Source: Nemophila menziesii
Taxonomy: Eukaryota > Streptophyta > Magnoliopsida > Boraginales > Hydrophyllaceae
Reading direction: 5' to 3'
NCBI GenBank assembly: GCA_029959085.1
Contig: JARWIR010000035.1
Coordinates: 4,012,501 to 4,076,500 of the forward strand
DNA length: 64,000 nt
The notes beneath the pieces are model-generated. The model was given only the letters and a program-made list of their open reading frames with translations. It ran no database searches and was not told where the DNA came from. How positions within the stretch are numbered: the first letter of the stretch is position 1; each line of letters starts with the position of its first letter. Below are positions 47,033 through 60,099 of this stretch, in pieces. The position numbers and the translations under genes are program-made.

Positions 47033-47230
47033 AGGGAATTTGAAATTATGCTAGAGAAAGCTGATGAAGCAGATTTTCTAATTAATAGAAAAATCCATAT
47101 TCCCCCTTATTGTTTAAAAGGGATAAATACTCCCGTATGATTTTCCAATTTGATACACCATTGCCAAAAGCATGCATGTTGGATGTCGGTTTGTGCCACC
47201 ATACATAGATATACAGTTAATTTATTAAAT
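47033..47230 (+). pseudogene. Anonymous conserved block 2, unit D
   Basis: After tagtatttgcag the frame reads GREFEIMLEKADEADFLINR and HIPPYCLKGI, then breaks near 47139. Confidence 0.45.
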
Positions 47231-50200
47231 TAAGAAAAAATTTATTTGGAAAGCTTTGCTAAACTTGTTAATATGTCGTTGATGGCCTATGTGGATCTTA
47301 ATGGGAAAACAAGTGGTTTATCTCTCATTTTAAAAGATAATGATAATTGAATAGGTTATCTAGCTGTAAAAACATCATCCATTTCAATAGTTTTGTCGCT
47401 ACTGTAGGGCTGGTCTTTAATTTCTTTGTTTATGGCCCCTACCAATGGTGAAAAAGATGATATCTTAAAATATTTGTTTGATGTACATCTTCCTAGACAT
47501 TCCATGGAATATTACTAGATACTTTAACTTCTTAAGATATCCATCCAAAAAATGGAAAGGGTTGCGACTAAGGGGTAAAATTTGCACCTTTTTACTAATT
47601 TTATTGATGAAATGTCTTTGTCTGATATTCCGTTTAAAGGGTGCTGTTTTTCTTGGTAAAATGGAAGAAGTATGTATAACCTATTTAAGCAATTGTTTAA
47701 AAATGGTCTAGTCTATTTTTTATAATTTATTATGCTTTCCAAATACTATACAATTTTCCTTCAATAGTAGATATTGGTAATTCTTCGTTGGTCTGTATCG
47801 TACTATTTTTTATTAAAACTATAATATGTTCTTTTTATGACAAAACTTTATATCTGGCAGGTCTTGTTATTCTATTGTTCTTGAAACTTACATTGGATGT
47901 AAAAAAATTCTTGCCTTGACTAATGCTATTACAGAGTGTAGAAAAAAGATTTAAAATAACATATTTCATATTGAAAAGATTATTTAGGTAAATATAAATT
48001 TTATACTAAATCACTAAAGAAGTATTGACTCAAGGAAGGGTCGTCTTGAGCTCAAAGATGAAAGAATAAATAGATAATTCTTGGAAATAGAAATACAAAA
48101 TACTTTCATGCATCCACGAAACTCAAAGGATTAAAACTAATATTTTATGACTGGAATTATATGATTGTCATTGATTAGAAAAATCTAATAAAATTAGGCA
48201 TGACATCACGTACTATTTTTCTAATGTTTTCCAATATATATGCACATATGATATTTCGCGTGTCATTTATTAAGTTCATGGATTGGTCAATGGTGATATC
48301 AATTTTGGTATTATGAAACCAATGACTATGTATATTGTTAGAAAAGTTGTGTGGGATATAAATAAAGATTAAACCTCGAGCCCATGTGACTTCATTTAAT
48401 ATTTCTTCTGAAAATATTGGAAAATGATAAAATTTAACAATATTGAGGGTTTTAACCAATCTAATGATGAATAATAGAAACATGATCTCTATTAATCTCA
48501 CTTTAATTACCTTGTTCCAGTAGTTGATAGCCCAAAAAATATTGGTCAATTGAGACACATTAGTTGGGAGAATTTCACATATAAGGTCATTGCAAAGCTC
48601 TTTGTAAAGAGATAGATATCTATTTTGCACATTTGTGTACATGAACCTCAATCGGTAGATCAGTATATGGTAATATCTTACTTTCTCATAAGATGAGATA
48701 TTATTTAACAAACAAGTACTCTCTCCAATGTGGATATGTCTGAAAGTCTATGAATATTTGGAATGGATTTCATGTAGTCTCTTCTAACGAAAACAGTTTC
48801 TTACTGAGATGGATAGATTGTAATATGATATCCCTTGGGTTATCTTTAGGTTTTTCTCGGCGTTTGCCTAATCATATAGAGAATTATCCATTCATATTTG
48901 CCTTTTATATTGTTTCATTTTTATTCTGCACCAAATTTCGCTTATATAGACAAAACAGCACAAAGACACTAAAAACTTGATAAAATGAAAATTACTCAAA
49001 TACGACAATTAAGCATGTGTTAGACCGTCATGTATAATCAAAATGATGTCTCTCTTATAGTAGATATTGTCACAAATAGAGAGACACTAGTTTCAGCCAT
49101 AAAAGTCCAAGTGTATTTATTTGGGAGATCAAAATATGTGCCTCTATAACCTCTAAAGGAATAAGATGAAAATGATATTTTTGTTCGAGGTTCATGAACG
49201 TTAATAGATGAATGTTCGAAAATGAATTTACTTTACAAACACGTGTCCATGACTATTTTTCAACACTATAATCAACCCAAAAATCCTTATGTATGTGACT
49301 AAGCGCTTGCCCATATGGCATTTCTTGGAGAGAGAAAAAGCCTAGTTCCTTGGGTCTAGTCTGAAAGATGAAGTGACTTGGGAGTCAGTTCATCAATCAA
49401 ATACAAATAAAACTCACGATCCATATTTTATGTTAGTAGTCTTCTTTCAGTTGTCGTGGGTCAAACCAATTTTGTTTTGCTAGAACATTGTGTGAAGGAT
49501 ATTACCGTCCAACGTAATAGGAACCTTATACTTCTTATATGAAAAAATGGATCCATAAATGGTGATGAATACATTTTGGACCCAATTATATGAATGTATA
49601 CAAACTTACTATAATAGCTTCATCGCTTGTCGATACACCATATATAACATCGTGTTGATGCAGCTTGTGGACCATTAAATATAAAATGACATAGGAGCAC
49701 ATTTATCTATATAAGTTATGATTGATCTCACTAAAACGAATAACAAACTTCATTTGGAGTTCATATATGACACAAGAAGGAAGTTTTAATTTCCCCTTCA
49801 TGGGTGTCTCTTATTATATTGCTATTCCCTCTAACACTATGCAAGTTTAATGGAATAGGGAGACATGGACTTCATTCATGGGAATTTCCACGATGATCCT
49901 CGTGATACCTATATATTTCTATTCTACGTGGACTGTATTTTTCTTTATACATAGGCATTATGTAAGAAGGGTATACGAAAGTCTCTTTGCCTCCATAGGC
50001 GTAGGCCCTCAATATATCATACTTCATGATGTTATTTGCAAAGTCCTCCGAGCCCTAAATTAAGATAATGAAAAAGACTATTCAGATCTTTTCTAATGAA
50101 ACGAGTCAAAAAATAAGTGCCAAAAAGTATATCATCTATTTCTTTAAGAATGTTTACGAGGTATCAATGGCCTTTTATCGGACAATGATGGATATTCTTG

Positions 50201-50620
50201 AGTATAAACTTGGGAACGTATCCGGCTAGCATTATAGGCACTGGACATCCCCAAAGGGATTCTTTAGAAATATCACTAATAATCTGAAGAAGATTCCACT
50301 ATCGTAGAAAGAGCAAACTCTAACCATGGTATGGAGGATAACGTTACCACAATATGTACTAAGTATTATTCCCACCTATACTATGTAGACCATGAAACTA
50401 TTGTTACATGTGTATAAGAATATTGACCATATTGTTCAAAAATATTTTTCGGGAGTGTAGAAGAGGCTAGTAAATTATATTTGTTTGCCTGGGACAAGCT
50501 ATGAAGGCAAAAGACTGACGTGGACTTGGGTTGAAAGACATACGTATTAATAAAAAAGAATTTCTAGCTATGTTAAGGTACCTAGAGATATCCCTTTCAT
50601 ATGGTTTAATGCATTAAAAA
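47166..50620 (+). pseudogene. LINE ORF2 remnant, unit E (best finger region)
   Basis: The reverse-transcriptase finger motif is readable as VVDSPKNIGQLRHIS and NFTYKVIAKLFVKR (48519-48628), matching the plant LINE pattern PK....DFRPISLCNV.YK+I+K+L..R. KVYEYLEWIS follows near 48745-48775. The YADD region at 50020-50050 reads SYFMMLFAKS without the Asp pair. The thumb end has KTDVDLG near 50510. Stops and frameshifts are frequent. Confidence 0.82.
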
Positions 50621-50662
50621 AATTCACAATCGAAGCATGCACAAACTTTGTGAAGCTATGTA

Positions 50663-50902
50663 TTGACTATTAATCCAAGTCACAATGGAAAGTATGTTAT
50701 GAGGTACACTGAGTATAAATATCAAATTGATCATGGTCATGATGGAAATGTATTTTTTCACAGTTGTAGCTTTGTATCGTTCTCTTATTCTAAGTGTGTT
50801 AACATATCTAGTCTTGAACTCACTCATGAATCTTATTATCACAAGTTTCATGTTTTTATCACTAACAACTTGACAGATTTCTGCTCAACACCTTTATACT
50901 AA
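50663..50902 (+). pseudogene. Anonymous conserved block 1, unit E
   Basis: NPSHNGKYVMRYTEYKYQID and SSLELTHESYYHKFHVF; open for 79 codons. Confidence 0.45.
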
Positions 50903-51734
50903 TGCCAGTCTTAAATGTTTCTAATTGTTGTTTCTTTTTTGCTTATTTTTCGTAATATTAAACTCTATGCACTAGTTTTTAATTAGAGATTGGATTTTTA
51001 GAGTTGAGATGACTATGTTTGACCTTGTACTTAAATCATTTTAATTTTTGACATTTTTTGTTCCTGAAAAGAGGATTTAGTGTATATTGTAGGGTTGGTG
51101 TGGACTAGAAAGTTGTGTAAACTTCAATTAGAAAATATAGAAACTCACTAACCGAAAACGAAAATAAGACTAGTGTAAGGTTAGATCCCTAAAGGGAAAT
51201 ATTATGATAGAATATCCACTACCTTATATATTTAATTCCCTCTTACTAATCATGTTAAGAATTTAAATCAATCCACTTTTGAAGATAACAATCTTGTCAT
51301 AAAGGAATTTAAGAGCAGGAATCCATGAATAGCAAGGTTTTTTGGATTTCGTCCTCGGAAGTATTTTCAAACTGTTGCGTTTAAATGAGAATTACTAATA
51401 AAAGAATCACCACATATGCGCATCTTGAAAAACATTTAATATGCTTTTAGATCCCTTCAATAAACTTTTAGGTGAGGTACCATTAGTGTGTTTCTGAAAA
51501 AACACTTAAAGTGCATGTATACCCCTAAAAATACTTCAAATATTTTTGCCACATTTTTTTTGTGCATTTTTTCACTTTGTTTAAAAGAAAAATTATTCCT
51601 TTACAGATTCTTAGTGTGAAAACGACAAATTTGAATGTCAAAATACAAACTATGCGCGTATATAGTCCCTTTTTTATCTGCAAATCAAAATTTTATTAAA
51701 ATGGATCAACATCCCTTTTTCTTTACAACTTTCT

Positions 51735-51900
51735 CAGGCCTTAAGATTTGCTGACTCTGCATCTTTTTATTGGCCAACCTACAAGATAGACTCTATTAAA
51801 TACGACATGTTAACGTCAATCTACTCACCAAGATGCGATGAGTGGTATATGTTTTTTTCTCTAGCCGGAATCGATATCCCAAACAATGACCGCTAACATA
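51735..51900 (+). pseudogene. Anonymous exon-like block 3, unit E
   Basis: ALRFADSASFYWPTYKID after ctttctcag. Replacements relative to units B-D (DSAS for NSTS, Y for C) show independent drift of type 2 copies. It closes at CGCTAA, as AGCTAA does elsewhere. Confidence 0.45.
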
Positions 51901-51966
51901 CATTTTACATGGAGATATTTCTGAATCTTATAAATATTTTCCTAAAAGAATTAAAGGAATAATTTA

Positions 51967-52164
51967 ATGAAATTTATGGTGTTTTTAATTTCACCAATTT
52001 CGACTGCTAATGAACTATATAATAGCGATGCCAATACATTAATGAACACAGCTTATGCAACTCACTCACTCTTCTCTCTCTATCTTTCTCCACTCTCTTT
52101 CTTTATATCTCCACTCCCTCTCGCTCCAATTTTAACACTTAACAGATCAGATCGCAAACCTTAA
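51967..52164 (+). other. Conserved block 4 with a pyrimidine-rich tract, unit E
   Basis: 65 codons open (MKFMVFLISPISTANELYNS), CT-rich run at 52063-52110. Confidence 0.35.
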
Positions 52165-52169
52165 CCTAA

Positions 52170-52942
52170 AATTTAACATGTAACAATCAAAAAGTACATA
52201 ACTTAGTAAAATTGTTAAGTCACTCTTGGTTAAATATTATGGTAAAATGTGAGTTATTAAGTATAAATGAATTTTTTTAAAGCCTAGCTGAAGCATAAAT
52301 ATGAAATTAATTATAAATGTACCTGAAGAAAAGGTTGTGTTAATTAAGATGAAGGAGAATGGTTCACGAAATTCCAGTGGATTTGATGCAAGAGGAAAAA
52401 GAAAGCGAGATTTTTTGTGTTGAAAAAGATTTGAAGATTTTTATAGTTTTTGGAGAATACTAAAAGACTATCACACTAGATGTCTAGATCCAACTTGCTA
52501 GCTAAGGTTGTCATATTTTTTATTTTCTAGCTTATCAGGAAAAGACCCATAGTGTCGTTCATTGGTACCTTTATTTATATATATATGAAAAGCCTGTAAT
52601 ATAATTTAAATTTTTAAAAATTAATTGAACACCAAATAAATAGATATTTTTTGAGATAAAAACAAACTAAAAAAATTAATATCTTGTTATTAATTTTTTT
52701 TGTTAAAATTTTATTATTAAGAATATTAATATAGGAACTCATTAATTGCATCAAAAATAAATAAATCATAATAAATTGGCCCACATATAATTTATCTAAT
52801 GGGTGAAAAATACAGACGGAAATCAAGACATTTCAGATTGTTGATCTAATTTATACAATCTTGATCATTAATTAAAGTACATCTAATGACTAGAAATAAT
52901 TAAATTTTGATCCAAAGACTAAAAAATGTAGAGGAAAATAGA

Positions 52943-52988
<46 letters not shown>

Positions 52989-54240
52989 CAGCATATTACT
53001 AAAAAAATCATATTAGTTTAATTGACATTCTATCAATTGTAGAAAATGAAAATAATAATTTATTGAGCTAAATTAATTTAACATGGCTCATTTATTGTTA
53101 TGTTTTCAATTTCTTTAAAGTTTAAAACAGTAATGATCTAACGAACTAATAATAAAATTAAAACACTTTTCTTTTTTTAAAAATTGTTAGTCTAATTGTT
53201 AGTAAAAAATATGAGTCCTTACTAAGTTAAATTTACTATTACTGTGAAATATGATTGTGTTAAACCAAATAACATGTATGGACAACAAGCTAAAAAAATA
53301 AAATATGTATGAATAATTAAATTTTAATCCACTTTTCATTTTTAAGATGATTAATTAACCATCATCATAGCCACACACGTCTCAGTATTTTTTATTATTG
53401 ATGGATTTTAACATTCTACAAGTCAATTTATAATAAAAAATGCATAATTGTTAATTTGTATCCAAGTAAAAAATATAATAAATAAATAACATCATCAATT
53501 TGAGAGATAGGGGAAACAAACTATAAATAGCTTTAAATATACAATATTATTTACTCATCATAGGTTCATTGTAAATACTGTATAACATATTTCAGATTAT
53601 GATATTTATATTAATATGTTTACCTGTTTCAATACTTTAAAATCGTAGTTGTAGAAGATGAAATGACATGACCATCAATCATTTTGCTGCACATAAAAAT
53701 ATATGACTCAATACATATATATTCATAACTTTGGACAATAAAAATCAACATTTATAAAATATTATAAAAAAATTTAAATTTAAATTCCTAATTTATAAAT
53801 ACAAAATGAATAACACCAATCAACATACTTTTTTTCAATATTTTTTTTTGTAATTATAAAAAAGAAAATTAAATTAATAAATTGTATTAAACATGAAAAA
53901 ATTGTTAAAGGAATTTACCTTTTGCCTAATGAAGTCGATTTTTTCGTATTATTTTTCTTTTTGATTATATATATATTCTTCTATATCCATCATGGATGAA
54001 AAAAGACAATAACAAAAATCAAAAATATTGAAATAACAGTTTATTTAGAAGTTACGGTGAAATGACAGAGTTTGTTCCTTTTGTAAGTTTAAAACATGGG
54101 GTATGTGTATAAATATAATTGGTGTAGGATCATCCAATATTGGATAGAAGAATTTTCCAATGTGAAAAGCTATTAGTTCGAATATAACACTTAACATTTC
54201 AACAGAAAAAAATAAAACTCAAACTCAAATAAATAGAAAC
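52170..54240. other. AT-rich spacer of unit E with a (TA) microsatellite
   Basis: No gene seen. A pure (AT/TA) run of about 38 bp lies at 52947-52986, longer than in any other unit (unit F has about 8 bp at the same place). A 70-codon minus frame at 52614-52826 is low complexity. Confidence 0.65.
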
Positions 54241-54262
54241 ATCATGGGATGAGATAACTTAC

Positions 54263-54630
54263 CTTGTTAACTAAAATGACGATTGAATTTGGAATTCTTT
54301 AGTACCTATAATGAGGAAAAGCAAAAATATTAAAGAAAAAATCATGTTATAAAATATAATCTCTACTATTGATAGTCCATCTGTTGGATCCGATCTCTGG
54401 ACTAATACGTGTACATGGTCTACACTAGAAACAATCACATTAATTCTACAAATGATAATATCGAATACGTGTTTTCAAAAAAAAATTGAATAAGCAAAAA
54501 AAAAAAAGTCATAATGTATTCAAATAAGTAAAATACATAAATCTCCCAAAAATTTTAAAATAACTCCAGTAGCTATAGTTGTTCTGAATGACCTTAAATA
54601 ACAAAAGAACAAAAATCCATTTTAGGTTCT
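54263..54630 (-). pseudogene. Nucleotide-sugar transporter exon fragment, unit E
   Basis: Same exon as in unit D, ending at a GTAAGT donor (54262), a better consensus than GTAAAT elsewhere. A one-base loss in the aatttggaattc stretch shifts the frame just before the exon end. Confidence 0.6.
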
Positions 54631-54769
54631 AATATTTAACGAAATATTATTTTTTTTCGAATACTTGATTTGTAGGACTTGTTTACCTATAAAAGAATTG
54701 AAAAATTAATATAGAGAGTTGTGTGAGTCTTTTGATAGTGATATACAATGGAATAAATTGTTTTAGTAT

Positions 54770-54973
54770 TTGCAACAAAGGGAATATGAAATTATGCTAG
54801 AGAGACTTGAAGAAGCAGAATTTCCAATTAATAGGAAAATCTATATTCCCCCTTATTGTTTAAAAGGGATAATATTCTCCTATGATTTTCCAATTCGATA
54901 CACCATTGTTAAAAGCATGCATGTTGGATATCGGTTTGTTCCAACATACATGGATACACAGTTAATTTTTTAA
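54770..54973 (+). pseudogene. Anonymous conserved block 2, unit E (most open copy)
   Basis: 67 codons: QREYEIMLERLEEAEFPINR, IPPYCLKGIIFSYDFPIRYT, then VKSMHVGYRFVPTYMDTQL and a stop. The acceptor-like tract tttagtatttgca precedes it. The same frame is intact in unit F, which suggests former exon coding, since type 1 copies have lost it. I do not recognise the family. Confidence 0.5.
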
Positions 54974-57900
54974 ATTAAGCAAAAATTATTTGGAAAACTT
55001 TGCTAAACTTGTTAATATGTCGTTGATGGCCTATGTGGATCTTAATGGGAAAAGAAGTGGTTTATCTCTCATTATAAAAGATAATGTTAATTTAATAGAT
55101 TATCTAGCTCTAAAAACATCATCCATTCCAATAGTTTTGTCTAGGGTTGGTCTTTATTTTTTTGTTTATGGCCCCCTACCAATGGTGAGAAAGATGATAT
55201 CTTAAAATATTTTGTTTAATGTACATCTTCCTAGACATTCCATGGCATATTACTGGATACTTTAACTTCTTAAGATATCCATCCAAAAAATTGAAAGGGT
55301 TACGACTAAGGGGTGAAATTTGCACATTTTTACTAATTTTATTGATGAAATGTCTTTGTCTGATATTCCATTTAAAGTGTGCAGTTTTTCTTGGTAAAAT
55401 GGAAGAAGTATGTATAACCTATTTAGGCAATTGTTTAACAATGGTCTAGTCTATTTTTTATAATTTATTATGATTTCCAAATCCTAGAAAATTCTCCTTT
55501 CAACAGTAGATATTAGTAATTCTTCGCTGGTCTTGTCTCATACTATTTTTGATTAAAACGATAATATGTTCTTTTTATCACACAAACTTTATATCTGGTA
55601 GGTCTTGTTATTCTATAGTTGTTTAAACATACATTGGTTGTAATAAATTTCTTCAAAAAGGTAATAAGAGGTTTCACCTGAAATGTTTTCCCTTGACTAG
55701 TGCTATTACAGAGTGTTAAAAAGATGTTAAATAACATATTTCATAATGAAAAGATTATTTAGGTAAGTATAAATTTTATACTAAATAACTAAAGAAGTAT
55801 TGGCTCAAGGAAGGGTCGTCTTGAGCTCAAAGATGAAAGAATAAAAAGATAATTCTTGGAAATAGAAATCGAAAGTATTTTCATGCATCCACTAAACTCT
55901 AAGGATTAAAACCAATATTTTATGACTAATTTATATGATTGGCATTGATTAGAAAATTCTAATAAAATTAGGCATGACATCAGATTCTATTTTTCTATTT
56001 TTTTGCCAATATATATGCACACATGATATTTCACGTGTCATTATAAAGTTCACGGATTGATCAATGGTGATAACAATTTTTGTATTATGAAACCAATGAC
56101 TATGTTCATTGTTAGAAAATTTGGGTGGGATATAAATGCAGATTAAACCTCGAGCCCATGTGGCTTCATTAAATATTTCTTCTGAAAATATTGGAAAATG
56201 ATAAAATATAACCATATTGAGGGTTTTAACCGATCTAATGATGAATAATAGAAACATGATCTCTATTAATCTCACTTTAATCACCTTGTTCCTGTAGTTG
56301 ATAGCCAAAAAAATATTGGTCAATTGAGACACTTTAGTTGGGAGAATTTCACATATAAGGTCATCGCAAAGCTCTTTGTAAAGAGATAGATATCTATTTT
56401 GCATATTTATGTACATGAACCTCAATCGGTAGATCAGTATATGGTAATATCTTACTTTCTCATAAGACGATATATTATTTAACAAACAAGTACTCTCTCC
56501 AATGTGGATATGTCTAAAAGTATATGAACATTTGGAATGGATTTCATTTTGTCTCTTCTTACGAAAATGGTTTCTTACTGAGATGGATAGATTAGAATAT
56601 GATATCCATTGGGTAATCTTTAAATTTTCTTGGCGTATGCCTAATCATATAGGGAATTGTCCATTAATATTTGTCTTTATTATTGTTTCATTTTTATTCT
56701 GCACCAAATTTCATTTATATAGACCAAACAACACAAAGACACTAAAAACTTGATAAAATGAAAATTACTCAAATACGAAAATGAAGCATGTGTTAGACCG
56801 CGCTATATAATCAAAACGATGTCTCTCTTATAGTAGATATTTTCACAAATAGAGAGACACTAGTTTCAGCCATAAAAGTCCAAGTGTATTAATTTGTGAG
56901 ATCAAAATACATGCCTCTATCACCTCTCAAGGATTAAGATGAAAAAGAGTATCGTTGTTCGAGGTTAATGGACCTTAATAAATGATTGTTCGAAAATGAA
57001 TTTACTTTACAAACACGTGTTCATAATTATTTTTCTACACTATAATCAACCCAAAATCCTTATGTAGGTGACTAAGCGCTTGCCCATATGCCATTTATTG
57101 GAGAGAGAAAATTCCTAGTTCCTTGTGTCTAGTCTGAAAGATGAAGAGACTTGGGAGTCAGTTCGTCAATTAAATACAAATAAAACTCACGATCTAGGTT
57201 TTATGTTAGTAGTTTTCTTTTGGTTGTCGTGGGTCAAACTATTTTGTTTTGCTAGAACATTGCTTGAAGAATATTACCGTCCAACGTAATAGGACACTTA
57301 TACTTCTCACACGAAAAAAATGGATCCATAAATGGCGATGAATACATTTTAGACCCTGTTATATGAATGTATACGAACTTACTAGAAAAGCTTCATCGCT
57401 TGTCAGTACACCATATATAACACTGTGTTGATGCATGAGGTGACCATTAAATATAAAATGACATAGGAGCACTATTATCTATATAAATTATGATTGATCT
57501 TACTAAAACATATAACGAACTTCGTTGGGAGTTCATATATGACACGAGAAAGAAGTTTTAATTTCCCCTTCATGGGTGTCTCTTATTATATTGCTATTCC
57601 TTCTAACACTATGCATGTTTTGTGGAATAGGGAGACATGGACTTCATTTATAAGAATTTCCACGATGATCCTCTTGATACCTATATATTTGTATTCTACA
57701 TGGACTGTATTTTGCTTTATACATAGGCATTATGTAAGAAGGGTATACGAAAGTCTCTTTGCCTCCACAGGCGTAGGCCCTCAATATATCATTCTTCATG
57801 ATGTTATTTGCAAAGGCCTCTGAGCCCCAAAATAAGATAATAAAAAAGACTATGCAAATATTTTCTAATGAAACGAGTCAAAAAATAAGTGCCAAAAAGT

Positions 57901-58400
57901 ATATCATCTATTTCTCTAAGAATGTTTACGAGGAAACAAAGGCCTTTTATCGGACAATGATTGATATTCTTGAGTATAAACTTGGGAACGTATCCGGCTA
58001 GCATTATAGGAACATGACATCCTCAAAGGGATTCTTTAGGAATATCACTAATAATATGAAGAAGAGTCCACCATAATAGAAAGAGAAAACTCTAACCATG
58101 GTATGGAGGATTACGTTATCACAATCTGTACTATGTATTATTCCCACCTATACTATGTAGACCATGAAACTATCGTTACATGTGTATAACAATATTGACC
58201 ACATTGTTCAAAATTATTTTTCGGGAGTGTTATAAGAGGCTAGTAAATTATATTTGTTTGTATGGGATAAGATATGAAGGCATAAGACTGACGGGGACTT
58301 GGGTTGAAACACATACGTATTTATAAAAAAGAATTTCTAGCAAAGTTAAGGTACCTAGAGATATCCTTTTCATATGGTTTAATGCTTTAAAAAAATTCAT
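54911..58400 (+). pseudogene. LINE ORF2 remnant, unit F
   Basis: VDLNGKRSGLSLIIKDNVNL (55034-55095) resembles the endonuclease-region pattern V D..GRSGGLALLWK..V, the clearest such match in the window. Then FIDEMSLSDIPFKVCSFSW near 55335-55400, GNRNRKYFHASTK near 55857-55895, KVYEHLEWIS near 56517-56545, LFAKASEPQNKIIKKTMQIF (57802-57862) without the Asp pair, and KTDGDLG-type thumb end near 58285. Confidence 0.82.
56818..56862. repeat. Imperfect palindrome GTCTCTCT...AGAGAGAC, unit F copy
   Basis: Eight-base perfect arms (56821-56828 and 56851-56858) around a 22-bp centre containing tttcacaaat. Present in every unit at the same place (about 8366, 14831, 30705, 39822, 49047). A similar palindrome sits inside the retrotransposon's probable LTR (23783-23826). 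Confidence 0.7.
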
Positions 58401-58435
58401 AGTCGGAGCATGCATAAACTTTGTTAAGCTAAGTA

Positions 58436-58675
58436 TTGACAATTAATCCTAGTCATAATGGAAAGTATGTCATGAGGTACACTGAGTATAAATATCAATT
58501 TGATCCTGGTCATGATGGGAAGCTATGTTTTGACAGAGATGGCTTTGGATTGTTCTCTTATTCTCAGCGTGATATTATTTCTAGTCTTGACCTTACTCAT
58601 GAAACTTATTATCACCTTTTTCATCTTTTTAACACTAACACCTTGACAGTTTTCTGCTCAACACCTTTATACTAA
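58436..58675 (+). pseudogene. Anonymous conserved block 1, unit F (most diverged copy)
   Basis: 79 codons: NPSHNGKYVMRYTEYKYQFD, PGHDGKLCFDRDGFGLFSYS, QRDIISSLDLTHETYYHLFH. The charged segment DRDGFG is clearer here than in the others. No family recognised. Confidence 0.48.
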
Positions 58676-59458
58676 TGTAAGTCTTAAATGTTTCTTATTG
58701 TTGATTCTTTTTTTCTAATTCATCGTAAGATTAAACTCGCTGCATTAGTTTTTAATGGGAGATTGGATTTTTATAGTTGAGATGACTATATTTGACCATG
58801 TACTTAAAGCATTTTACTTATTGACATTTTTTGTTCCTGAAAAGAGGATTTAGTGTATATTTTTGGGTTGGTGCGGACTAGAAAGTTGTGTAAACTTCAA
58901 TTAGCAAATATAGAAACTCACTAATAGAAAACAAAATTAAGACTAGTGTAAGGTTAGATCCCTAAAGGGAAATTTTACGATAGAATGTCCACTACCTTAT
59001 ATATTTAAGTCCCTCTTACTAATCATGTTAAGAATTTAAATCAATCCACTTTTGAAGATAACAATCTTGTCATAAAGGAATTTAAGAGCAGGATCCATGA
59101 ATAGTAAGGTTTTTTTGTATTGTGTCCTCGGAAGTATTTTCAATCTGTTGTGTTTATATGAGAATTACTAATAAAAGAATCACCACATATGCGTATCTTG
59201 AAAAAACATTTAATATTCTTTTAGATCCCTTAATGAGATTTTTAGGTGAAGTACCATGAGTGTGTTTCTGAAAAAACATTTAAAGTGCATATATACCCCT
59301 TAAAAATACTTCAAATATTTTTGCCACATTTATCTTGTACTTTTGTTCACTTTGTTTAAAAACAAAATTAATCCTTTACAGATTCTTAGTGTGAAAACGA
59401 TAAATTTGAATTTCAAAATACAAACTATGACGCTTATATAGTCCCTATTTTATCTGCA

Positions 59459-59554
59459 ATTCAAAGTTTTATTAAAATGGATCAACATCCCTTTTTCTTT
59501 ACAACAATTCAAAATTTTATTAAAATGGATCAACATCCCTTTTTCTTTACAACT
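59459..59554. repeat. Local direct duplication of about 48 bp, unit F
   Basis: The words attcaaa(g/a)ttttattaaaatgg, atcaacatccc and tttttctttacaac occur twice in succession, so the acceptor-like tract of block 3 is partly doubled. Other units have a single copy. Confidence 0.9.
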
Positions 59555-59556
59555 TT

Positions 59557-59720
59557 CTCAGGCCTTAAGATTTGCTGACTCTGCATCTTTTTATTGGCCA
59601 ACCTACAAGATAAACCCTACTAAATACGACGTGTTAACGTCAATCCACTCACCAAAATGCGATGAGTGGTATATTTTTTTTTTCTCTAGCCGGAATCGAT
59701 ATCTTGAACAATGACAACTA
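59557..59720 (+). pseudogene. Anonymous exon-like block 3, unit F
   Basis: ALRFADSASFYWPTYKIN after ctttctcag. A T-run expansion near 59672-59681 shifts the frame before the end. Confidence 0.45.
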
Positions 59721-59791
59721 ACATACATTTTACACGGAGATATTTCTGAATCTTATAAATATTTTCCTAAAAGTATTAAAGGAAGAATTTA

Positions 59792-60000
59792 ATGAAATTT
59801 ATGGTTTTTTTAATTTTACCAATTTCGACTGCTAATGAACTATATAATAGTGATGCCAATACATTAGTGAACACCGCTTATACAACTCACTCACTCTTCT
59901 CTCTCTATCTCTCTCCACTCTCTTTCTTTATCTCTCCACTCCCTCGCGCTCCAATTTCAACACTTAACAGATCGCGAACCTTAACCTGCAATTTAACATG
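59792..60000 (+). other. Conserved block 4 with a pyrimidine-rich tract, unit F
   Basis: Open for 102 codons from ATG at 59792 because the usual stop is lost; the part beyond 59990 is spacer sequence. CT-rich run at 59890-59945. Confidence 0.35.
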
Positions 60001-60099
60001 TAACAATCAAAAAGTACATAACTTTGTAAAATTGTTAAGTCACTCTTGGTTAAATATTATGGTAAAATATGAGTTATTAAGTATAAATGAATTTTTTTA

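Larger units (their letters stand above)
38053..47165. repeat. Tandem unit D (about 9.1 kb)
   Basis: Marker at 38053. It is the intact sister of unit C: same internal 1.2-kb duplication (41213 and 42417 as paired points), same deletion of about 123 bp in the LINE (near 39430). It is the empty-site control for the retrotransposon insertion (39796-39815). Confidence 0.92.
47166..54910. repeat. Tandem unit E (about 7.7 kb)
   Basis: Marker at 47166. Type 2 throughout; no internal 1.2-kb duplication (gaatgtcaaaa continues into tacaaactatg at 51635-51655). It keeps the roughly 123 bp of LINE lost in C and D. Block 5 is deleted: sequence jumps from aatgacagagttt (54070) to an unrelated stretch. Confidence 0.92.

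Noticed and set aside
48175..48711. Minus-strand 178-codon frame, also seen at 55949-56485 and as 126 codons at 7779-8159 and 14245-14625
   Set aside because: It is the antisense of the LINE reverse-transcriptase region, whose plus-strand reading gives recognisable motifs (IGQLRHIS, KVIAKLF). The minus frame matches nothing.
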